From Saccoglossus kowalevskii (taxonomy: Eukaryota > Hemichordata > Enteropneusta > Harrimaniidae), in NCBI RefSeq assembly GCF_000003605.2, contig NW_003132860.1, forward strand, positions 81,463 to 101,391: DNA of 19,929 nt, written 5' to 3'. Positions 1 to 9,200 of this stretch are shown piece after piece. The notes beneath the pieces were generated by a model, which ran no database searches, was not told where the DNA came from, and saw nothing but the letters and a program-made list of their open reading frames with translations. The translations under genes were made by a program, and so were the position numbers. Each line of letters starts with the position of its first letter. Positions within the stretch are counted from its first letter, which is position 1.

Positions 1-1189
1 ATAGAGAGTCCAATGCAACAATTACTATAGTACAGGTAATCAGTTCTATTGCAACAAATTATGTGTCATAACATACTTCAGACAATGAAAGAAAGCATTA
101 CATGTAATATAAATTATATATTGTAAATATTAAAAATTAATAAATAAAAATTATCTGTATTAAAAAGATTATGATTAGAAACAAATATTTTTTAACAGCA
201 TCTTGTTAATTGTTCAGGATATATTAAATAAAATTATTAGATATCTACATTAATTTGAATTCACTCTTGTATGGTACTAAATATGTATCTTTCGATTAGT
301 AATTTCCTTAAAACAAAAATAAAACAGTGGTTATTTTACATTTCCACAAAAAAATAACGAGGTTCATAAACCACCATGTAGTCTGCAATGAATTTTCAAC
401 AAGAAGCTGCTTAATATACATACATTGTTTCACTACACTCAAAACCCCTTACAAAGGCTATTATATATTCTAATGGTTATGTGCAACATTCCTTTTAAAT
501 GTTCCTTATTACCCCACACCCACCCCAGTAGGTGCAATGAGAAAAAATGTCATCCACAAAAAAACAAAAACACTATAATCGTATTAAATGCCACTCCTAG
601 TTTTGAGTCATTCAGTTGTTTTAATAATTCATTTACGTAGGTTGTAACAATGTAGAGACCCTCATTCTGAATAAAATCATCTATTTAGGGTGTTATTCAA
701 TTGTTGCCATGGAGATAATTGTGTACATAAGCAATGTATTTTTTGATCTTGATACGTGTTTACTAATTATTGACAAGCCATTAGCATGTCCTATTCGCAA
801 AATAGTAAATAAACAAAACTGAAATAGAAATAATATTTATTGTGACCACACAACTTTTGCAATTTACTATCGCCATTCTTATTCAGGGCTGAAAAATGAA
901 GAGCAAATATCACTACTAGACCAGTGATATTTGAGATATGAGTTAACCATATTATTTAATTAGTAATTAAAAAAGTGAAACCAAATTTAAATACTAAATC
1001 CATCGTACTGTAGAGACACTACGTTCCATATAGGCGAATGATCATAGTAGTGAAAACACTAATATCTATTTTGATTTATACAAATTTTTATCTATAAAAT
1101 GTTTGTAACAACCCTAGCTTTCTGTACACCACTGTACAAAAGTGGATGCATTTGCTGTATTGGTATGTTGTTTTTCATGACACTAAACA
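1..1189. other. AT-rich intergenic DNA, no gene seen
   Basis: All frames are short and interrupted, and none of the small ORFs resembles a known protein. The only structure noticed is a perfect 11-bp inverted repeat with an 8-nt loop at 904-933. Confidence 0.5.
904..933. repeat. perfect 11-bp hairpin
   Basis: CAAATATCACT (904-914) is the exact reverse complement of AGTGATATTTG (923-933), with an 8-nt loop. It is not part of a recognised gene. It may be a remnant of a small palindromic element or a chance event in AT-rich DNA. Confidence 0.45.
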
Positions 1190-1269
1190 TGAATCACTGG
1201 ATTTTATTTTCACTGAATCATACCTTCAGAGTAAAAAAATTCCAAGTGAAAATAAAGTATTTTACAGTA
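1190..1269 (+). mobile_element. MITE family 1, copy A (5'-truncated)
   Basis: This is the right part of the element that is complete at 5162-5353 and 12772-12955. It keeps the core CTGGATTTTATTTTCACTGA and the right terminus AAAGTATTTTACAGTA, which ends at 1269. The left half and left terminal repeat are not recognisable upstream of about 1190. It has no coding capacity. Small ORFs that run across it are by-products of the repeat. Confidence 0.7.
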
Positions 1270-1350
1270 GACAGACAATAATGACATCAAATAGACAGTC
1301 ACATAATTGGTTTACTGTGAACAAAATAAACCCATTCCTTTCATTTTTAT

Positions 1351-1502
1351 AAATATTTCACAATTCAAACTGAAACGAGAGGTTTCTATTGGCCGATTGA
1401 ATAACATTGGAAGGTTTTTAAATGAAGTCGCTGTGCACTATACTTGTTGACTATCAGGTTTTAACCAACTGCTTTTGAAATTTATATATATTCATAAAGA
1501 TG
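1351..1502 (+). repeat. diverged direct repeat, unit 1
   Basis: The block opens with TTTCACAATTCAAACTGAAA and continues with GGTTTCTA, GAATAACATTGGAA, a CAACTGCTTTTGAAATTTAT block and ATTCATAAA. The same ordered blocks recur at 1564-1800 with substitutions and one insertion. The two units form an imperfect tandem duplication about 300 bp apart from copy to copy. No protein is encoded in either. Confidence 0.65.
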
Positions 1503-1563
1503 GAATGCATTTGATATGTCAGGTGTAATATGGACAAGCCCATTGTTTCCTTTTCTTAATATT

Positions 1564-1800
1564 TCAAACTTTCACAATTCAAACTGAAATTTGTGGTTTC
1601 TACTCTTGGCACAACAAAGACATTCCTATAATCTTTATAAATAATTATAATTTATAAAAAATAAATTGTTGTGCTGATAGTATATATCGGGAAATGGAAT
1701 AACATTGGAACTTTTACGAATGATGTCAATGTGAACTACACTCACTGATTGGGTGATTGGATTCAACTGCTATTGAAATTTATGAAAATTAATAAAAATA
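1564..1800 (+). repeat. diverged direct repeat, unit 2, carrying an insertion
   Basis: It repeats unit 1: CTTTCACAATTCAAACTGAA, GGTTTCTA, GGAATAACATTGGAA, then CAACTGCTATTGAAATTTAT and AATTAATAAA. The order is the same, but a stretch bounded by the 9-bp inverted repeat at 1609-1674 separates the first and second blocks. That stretch is absent from unit 1, so it was inserted in unit 2 or deleted from unit 1. Confidence 0.65.
1609..1674. mobile_element. small AT-rich insertion with 9-bp inverted ends
   Basis: GCACAACAA (1609-1617) and TTGTTGTGC (1666-1674) are exact inverted repeats around an AT-rich middle. The segment lies inside unit 2 of the local duplication and has no counterpart in unit 1. 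It is probably a tiny non-autonomous insertion. Flanking target duplications are not obvious. Confidence 0.45.
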
Positions 1801-2780
1801 AAGAGAATGGGTTTGCTCTGTAGATGGTACAGTGAATGCTATGAAGCCATGAATGTGTTTTTTATGGAAATTTATAACATATTTATAAAACATTTATTCT
1901 AAAATCTCCAGAACGCTAAATGAATGATCTCAAGACTCAATGGTTGATTATGAAATAATGGTGAAATGTTCTGAATACTTGCAAAAAAGACACAGGTATG
2001 CTAACATATAGACATATCATATCATATGCAACCCAATTTTCATATTATCTACATGAAATGTTGGTCCACATTTAAACTACATATGCTTACTGACTTTCAA
2101 TTTTAGCAGAGGAACACGTGACAGAAAGAAGGCAAGCGAGGTTGAGAAAGGGGTTACTGTGTATCTAATACCGGGTAAACAAGACTATCTTTGACCTGGT
2201 TCGGTATTAATATACCAAATAAATAATGCACACTTGCCCCTTATAGTTTAGTGGGTCGGGACTACCCTTTCATAACCATTCCAGGTAGCTCACCCCCACG
2301 GAATCCTGGAAATTCTCTCGACACTTCGTCTCGTGAGTTACTTTAACTGTTACATCTAGTTCGTTGACTGAACCCCCTGTTATGGTGGTTTCGTTCAATG
2401 TTTTCACTCCTACGTTGACGAATCAACGTTTAATGTTTGTTCATCTGACACGCAACCAAGTTGTACATGAATACATTAAAACCCACAACATTTAATTCTA
2501 ATTGTGACGGAAATGTGTAAAATACTCAATTAAAAATGCAATGTGCAATATATTTTAAGATTGTAATCCGATTATTATTGTAAATACCTAAATATTTAGT
2601 GGGAGGGAGCTCAATAATCACAATACCAAATCCTAGCCCCTTTTCGGCAATCGTACTTTCACGTTTCTAGTGTACTATAGACATATTTAATCCAATATAA
2701 AAAAAGACTGGTCTGTTACTAGCATAACTATATTAGCGTAGAAGAATAACCACAGCATTTACGATATGTTTTTAATTATC
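1801..2780. other. intergenic DNA upstream of the NudE gene
   Basis: No ORF of note and no recognised repeat. A CACGTG E-box lies at 2115-2120. A 7-bp inverted repeat TTCCAGG/CCTGGAA lies at 2279-2311. Neither can be tied to a function from sequence alone. Confidence 0.4.
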
Positions 2781-2818
2781 GACTTATTTATGCGTGTCGC
2801 AAAAGGGTAAGCAGCTGA

Positions 2819-2826
2819 TGACGTCA
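2819..2826. promoter_or_regulatory. palindromic CRE/ATF site TGACGTCA
   Basis: This is a perfect match to the cAMP-response element bound by CREB/ATF bZIP factors. It lies 367 bp upstream of the NudE start codon, in the stretch most likely to hold the promoter. The match is seen directly. Its use as an enhancer for this gene is inferred from position. Confidence 0.4.
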
Positions 2827-3094
2827 TTACTTTTACTGGTCACTGCGCATTAACATTGTAAAAAGTAGTCCACGGGAACGTATTAACGTTTTATGGCCAC
2901 GGTACGCCCAGTTTGTTTGTATTTGTTTCATTGTTGGATAATTTATTTTCATCGGATTAAGATCTATACGTTACAGATTCAACGTAGGTTCGAAGACTGT
3001 ATTTTAAAGAGCTGTCATTGCCAAATCACCGCACAGGAATATATGACTTTTCGGTAGTAATTTGGTAACATCATCGTTTTCGGCGAAAGATAGT

Positions 3095-3102
3095 TATAAA
3101 TA
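3095..3102 (+). promoter_or_regulatory. possible TATA box (TATAAATA)
   Basis: TATAAATA lies 91 bp upstream of the NudE ATG, which would place transcription start near 3125-3130. Two TCAGTT initiator-like hexamers follow at 3139 and 3144, a little further than usual. Housekeeping genes such as NudE often lack a TATA box, and the region is AT-rich, so this may be chance. Confidence 0.3.
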
Positions 3103-3103
3103 T

Positions 3104-3178
3104 ATGGATCTTAAAAAAATCGCCGGAAATAACATCATTCAGTTCAGTTTGGGAACAAATACTTCGTTAAAGGATTAA
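3104..3178 (+). other. short upstream ORF in the NudE 5' leader
   Basis: ATG at 3104 opens a 24-codon frame ending in TAA at 3176-3178, seven bases before the NudE ATG and in a different frame. If transcription starts upstream of 3104, this uORF would precede the main start and could reduce its translation. If the TATA-like box at 3095 is used, the uORF ATG would fall outside the mRNA. The peptide resembles nothing known. Confidence 0.3.
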
Positions 3179-3185
3179 TTTATCA

Positions 3186-3271
3186 ATGGATGGGGAAAAG
3201 GTTCCGAAGTTTTCAACGCCGAATGAAGAAATTGCATTCTGGAGAAGCAAGGCGAGAGAATATCGAACAAG
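3186..3271 (+). CDS. NDEL1: NudE coding exon 1
   Basis: Encodes residues 1-28 plus two bases of Ser29, beginning [10 protein letters not shown] and ending AREYRT. This matches the NDEL1 N-terminus (MDGE...FS). The donor is AG|gtaacg and the intron is phase 2. The start context has T at -3 and G at +4, which is mediocre, but no other in-frame ATG fits the family. Confidence 0.95.
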
Positions 3272-6200
3272 GTAACGACATTTAATTTTTCACACAGTGT
3301 ATATGTCGCTACGAATATTTCCGTGATGAAAGTAATATTGGTAGTCATGTTAATTCGCTGATATCCCCAAAGTAATCGTGATCAAATTGTGTTAATATGA
3401 CAGTATGGTAGTGACCGACTCGATTGAAAATAAACGAAGCCTGACCTGTGTACTAAACGAGGTTACATGTAATTATTGTAATGTAAATGACATTGGCGAT
3501 AGGTTACACCTCCCAGCCGGCAATGGCGGCTATTGTTTATTATTTGCTCGGTGTTGAATAATTATGTCACACGTATTTTGGTAAAATTGTTTCTGACGTA
3601 ATGTCTACAATTGTCTGTGTCGTCTTGATGTTTACGAGTACAACGGATTGGGATTAAAAAAAATATTTTTAAACTAAATTTTTCTCGTACGTTATTTTTG
3701 TACCCAATATTCCTTTAACCATGTCAAAGCTGTTGACAACGTTTGTGCATAAATGTACTACTCTGTGGAAAGTCCAGCACATCACAGACTCTCACTTTAA
3801 ACATGCCAAAGCAACAGGAAAAAAGTAGTTACAAATTTGACCTGTGATTCAGACATTCTCTAAAAGTTACTAAGCATGCTACCATAATGTATACATCATT
3901 TGAAAGCCTAAATATAGGCTAATACGGTAGAGCATATGTCATCTCAATGTTGACTGAAAATTTTATCTGTTCACACTTAATGTAGTTACTTTTGTGACCG
4001 AATTCAGATGCGTTTTTATGTTGTTTAGGAAGGTCCTATTATTGTTCAAAATCTGTAAATGAGTAAAACTAAATCAATTGGACCCACTGTTTAGGTGAAG
4101 GTCATAAAAGTCAAAATCAACAACAAAAACATTCTAAACCGAAGTCATAAGATTCAGTCATTGAATCTTCAGCAGATTATACCATAGAACTTAGGTCTAT
4201 GATTGTACCTAGAACATGTATATATTGACACTGCACACTTTACCAAATAGTGCAACTAAAAAACCTGTACTTTTACAACAGCCTTGAAGAAGCCAGAGAG
4301 GAGCTTGAGGAATTTCAAATTGGTAGTCGAGAATTAGAATCAGAATTAGATGCTCAGTTACAGCAAGCAGAACATAAAACAAATGAACTTCAAGCTGTTA
4401 ATCAAAGGTTACAAATGGAATGTGAATCATTAAAGGTAAGTAACTACTTACTTGTAACAATATAGCACAGTTATTATATCTGCATCATTAAAAGAACAGT
4501 CAAGTTACAAATATTCAGGGAAAACGTGGAACCTGTGATTTTCTGTCTCTGGCCTTGAGCTTTTTCAAGTTAGTTGGTTGTGATGTTCTTGCATCCAGTG
4601 AAATAAAAGAAACAATTAACACTACCACCATATGCAAATTATCAGTTCCATGACAATGTGCACCAGAGATCTTAAAACAATTTCTTCCTGCTGGTGTTAA
4701 TGTTTTGTTCACAAGTACTATCGTAAAATCTGTATTAGAAGCCGCATCCCTAATAGAAGTCACACCCATTCTTTTTGAATAATTTAGAACCAAAAATTCA
4801 TCATTTCTCATATGTGTAGATGCTCTAGTAGAACCGCATTCCATCTGTTGTATTGTACCATTTCAATAGAAGCCGCGGCTTCTAATACAGATTTTACAGT
4901 AGTACTTATTACCTTTTTCCTGTGAACTCTGGATTTATGTTTTGTTTTCGATTGGTCGTCCTAAAAAAGTATTTTGGTTCCATATTTAATCTGATCATCT
5001 ATGCTCTATGATCTGAGAAAGTACTTTAAATATTCCAAGTTTCATCCCTACATTTTTGTACTTGCAGTTTGTTTTAATGACAAAAAAATAACACCATTAA
5101 ATTTTTACTGACACTGTATTTCAGTAGTTGCTAGTATTTTCATTGTACTTCACATTTAGTCTACTGTAATATACTTTATTTTAGTTTGATATTAATTTTT
5201 GCTGAAATGATTTTTTGGATATATTGTATAGAATTTTTGTTCACCGAGTTTGATGTAAAATATAGGAAAAAAGGTGTATTCGCTGGATTTTATTTTTACT
5301 CAATCATTATTTCAGCGAATTATTTCCAAGCAAAAATTAAGTATTTCATAGTACCCGGTATATATCATGTTTGTATGTTAATTTTTTAGGTATAGGTGAT
5401 TTTCCCCCTTTATTTTCAAAATACTTATTCTTAATAACTATCAACTGTATTGCTTTTTTATTTAACCTCTCAGATTTGAATATTTTTGTAACTTTTGGTC
5501 AAAAATGTTATTTTCCACTTCTTGAAAACTTCTACTTTGATTGATTTTATACTTAATAAATATGTACTTTGAGTGTCGTTACCTTGTTCGAGATTTAAAC
5601 ATTTCATAACAATATCTTGAATTTTAGCAAATATTTTTGTCATTTTTGGTGAATTGAAAAACCTAAATATTCCTATTGCTTTGATACTTGGTATATGTGT
5701 TCCTTGGATGGACCTCTATTAGATCATTTTGTGATATAAGGGGAACTCTCTACTAATTCACAGACATTTTCCATAACTGGAGTTGATGAATCAAAACTTG
5801 GGTTTTATTAAACTTATCCTTATCAGTGCCAAAAATCTAAACTCAGAAGTTGCAACATTTAAATCAAAAGTGTAAACAAATTTTTTTCCCCACTATGTTT
5901 ATGTAACTACATGTATATACTTTTTATTGCTAGACTACTCTACTGAAGCAGCAGAGCTATTTCGACCATCAGGTCGCTTGTTTGAAACATGCAAATAAAC
6001 TGTGTTTTTGGTAACCTGTACTTCTATACTGTTGCACACGCATTATGAAAATTTTATTTATTTTCATTAGTAAACTGCTTCCATACAACAAAATGGAATA
6101 ACATACACAGCATTATAAAAACTATAATAAACCTATAAACACACTATTTTTATTTGGCCATATAAATGCTTTGATTGTTGAATTCATTTTTTTTCTAGTC

Positions 6201-9200
6201 AGGGCTTGGCTGAAATGTATGTTGCCTATAGATTTACATAGTCAGTTGTTAAAACGATATTTTCACTAGTCCCAGACTATCGGAATATCTTTAGTATTTA
6301 GCCCTGCTATTAGATTGTGTATAGATTTTAAGCTGACAAGGTTTTAAAATCATGACGCATGTTTCTACTGCACATCTTTGCCATCCAGTTTTCAATATTT
6401 TGTGCTTTCTGGATCTTCCCATGATGTGCTATAGTAATTAAAGGATAATTAACAAACAAGTTACTCCCATTAGCTTGTTTGTCAGTCACCTTCCAACACA
6501 TTAAAAAAAGGCTTGTAATATAACTACAATCACTTGCGTGTATACCCGATGAGTGGAACGTTGTTCATGCATTTAGATGTTCTGAAATACCTGTAGTATG
6601 GAAGATTTAATGATGTCATTTTACTATTTATTACCTTATTACAGGAAAAGCTTGAATATTCCCAAAAAGATAACCATGCACAGATAACCAGGTTACAAGA
6701 TAAATTAGCAGAGGCAACAGCTATCAAAGAAGAATATCATAAATACATCAGAGAATTAGAACAAGCAAACGATGACTTAGAAAGGGCAAAAAGGTAGGAC
6801 TGCCATTGACGTCATTGTAGTGATGATGATCTATTGCGTACCAGCTTTAAATATAGGTTTTAGAACGATTGACAAACTAATCTGATTTGAGGTTGCATAT
6901 GTTATATGAAAACTATTATGTTGTATGAGAATAATAAGTATGTATGTGTATGCCAGATATTTTCAAAATCTATTTACCAAAAGGTACTAGTATTTTCTAA
7001 TCTTTGAAAGCAGACCTTGAGGGCATCATTGCTTAGCTCTTTGACATTTAAGCAAACAGTTATCAGAATTGACTTCAATATGTTCTGTTATGTAAACAGA
7101 ATATAAATTGGTACTACTCAACACTATAGGCTATGTTTGACATAACATAAAAACATCACATCTCCTTTTTGTGATGGCTTTACAATTGCTGTGAGCAGCT
7201 CAGTACGGTAAACAATTAGCGAAATTCTGCTGCATGTTTACTTGGTGTTATTTACTTGCTCTACTTACATATGTTCGCAGCTACTGTGAGTTCACATTTA
7301 TATATAACAGTACTATTTACTGTTATTAATGCTACACAGTTACTTTCATGAGTTTTATGGGCCTATGCCCTACACTGTTTAGCTGGATCATCATGGTGTT
7401 CATACATTGAGTGTCAGTTTGAGTCCTGCACGCACAGTACATGTTTATTTTGATTTAACATAATATTTACCTTGTGGTGTTATTTACGTAAGTTTCATCA
7501 CAGCTTCTGGTCAGAAAGTTCATATCAGTATAAAATATACTGCATAAATTGATGGTGGCGTGATGTCAATGTGTACCTGCTACATGTGAGCATGGTATTT
7601 ATTTTTCATTGCAATTGATTAGCTTAGACTATTGACTATTTATTCACCACTTTCAACTAGTAAACAAGTTAATATATAAATCGCTGGGTAATAGTTGAAT
7701 TCTATTTCTCATACAGAGCAACAGTTGTTTCCCTAGAAGATTTTGAAGCAAGGTTAAATCAGGTGAGTTTGTATATATTGTGTATGCCATTATAAAAAGC
7801 ATTCAAGAGTATGAATTGTCACATGACCACAGTGTATATCATTATCACTGCTGATATGCTAAATGTCACTGTTCATGTTAAATCAATTTATGTGTTTTTG
7901 AAAAAGACACAATAAAAACATGTCATGTTTGGTACTGTTTATTTCTAAATCAGCTCTATGAGTGAGAAGTGTCAGTTAGTAATTTATATTTCATTTTCTC
8001 TACATTATGTTTGATTATTTTCATAGGCAATTGAAAGAAATGCATTTTTAGAAAATGAGTTAGATGATAAAGAAACATTACAGATTACAATACAAAGGCT
8101 TAAAGATGAAGCAAGAGGTAATTTATCTATATACATTATATAAATATTTTCAACATGCGTTTCTATATTAATAATTACTGTCCTACATGGAACTTATTTG
8201 TCATATTTCAATGTAAATATTCCTACATTGGGTATTACGTTTCTTGTCACACAGTAATACATCAGTATGGCAAACAACCATGTGTTTTGCTCTAACTGCC
8301 ATATATATATGACTGCTGGATACTGACTGTAAATTCTCACAGTCAGTGACCCAAAATGCAGGTCAGGATTCCTTATAGCATTTAGTCATCAGCTATTTGA
8401 AAGCTGAAACTGGTTGCTGTATAGAACAATTCCATTCATTCACAGCTTGGCCTTGTTTAGATACCTAAGTAAAATGCATGGATTCCAGATGAATGAATAT
8501 CTAGTCAATTATGTGTATATGTTGATGGAAGTTGTATTAACAAAGAATTATTTTTTTGTTATTTTTTTTATTAAAAGATTTAAGACAAGAAATAGCAGTC
8601 CAAGAACAGAAAGATATTCACCATATGCCACCAGAGACTCCAGATAATGAAAGAACTGAAGCAGTACATGCAGCTGCTATTGCTGCACATCAAACATTAC
8701 CAAACAACAGAAATATAGGAATGCCTACAAATGTAACCCCAATGGGAACACCACCGAGAGGTAACAACTTTGTGTTATGTTAAACTGAATGCCATAATTT
8801 AACCTGCTAATATTTTTTGATAACATTTTACATATTTTTATTTTTTCTTAAATTTCTTTACCAAATGGACATAATTTTCCATTGCCTAAATGTCAATTTA
8901 ATGGACGAATAATTAATTATTTTCATTATATAATAATAATTATAATTTATAATAATTGTCACAAATTCTATAAAGTAGCAATTAAATTTTTTTAGTCCAA
9001 GGTTGTTTACCCTTGTCACTTTTCTATTATCCTTGAAACAAAATATAAAAGAAATTACTGAAATAATTTAATTATTGAAAATTTCCTGAAGAATATTTTT
9101 TTTTTTTTTGCAATTGCAGTGGGATCTCCTCTCGTGAATGGGGCACCAGGGAATACACCATTAACACCATCTGCAAGGATATCCGCTCTCAATATCGTAG

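Larger units (their letters stand above)
4436..6644 (+). other. intron 2
   Basis: 2209 bp, the largest intron, from gtaagt to ttattacag. It contains MITE family 2 (4713-4907) and MITE family 1 copy B (5162-5353). The remainder is AT-rich and unstructured. A minus-strand ORF at 4515-4844 overlaps the family 2 element and is not a gene. Confidence 0.85.

Noticed and set aside
425-1352. Small + ORFs of 60-71 codons at the left edge
   Set aside because: AT-rich chance frames, partly over MITE copy A. No known protein motif.
4250-4281. In-frame ATG before exon 2 as an alternative NudE start
   Set aside because: It lies upstream of the acttttacaacag acceptor, and its residues do not match the family, while exon 1 supplies the conserved MDGE start.
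4515-4844. Minus-strand ORF of 109 codons
   Set aside because: It lies in intron 2 and overlaps the left inverted repeat of MITE family 2. No protein similarity recognised.
5961-5982. CGACC/GGTCG mini-hairpin in intron 2
   Set aside because: A 5-bp stem is expected by chance in a sequence of this length.
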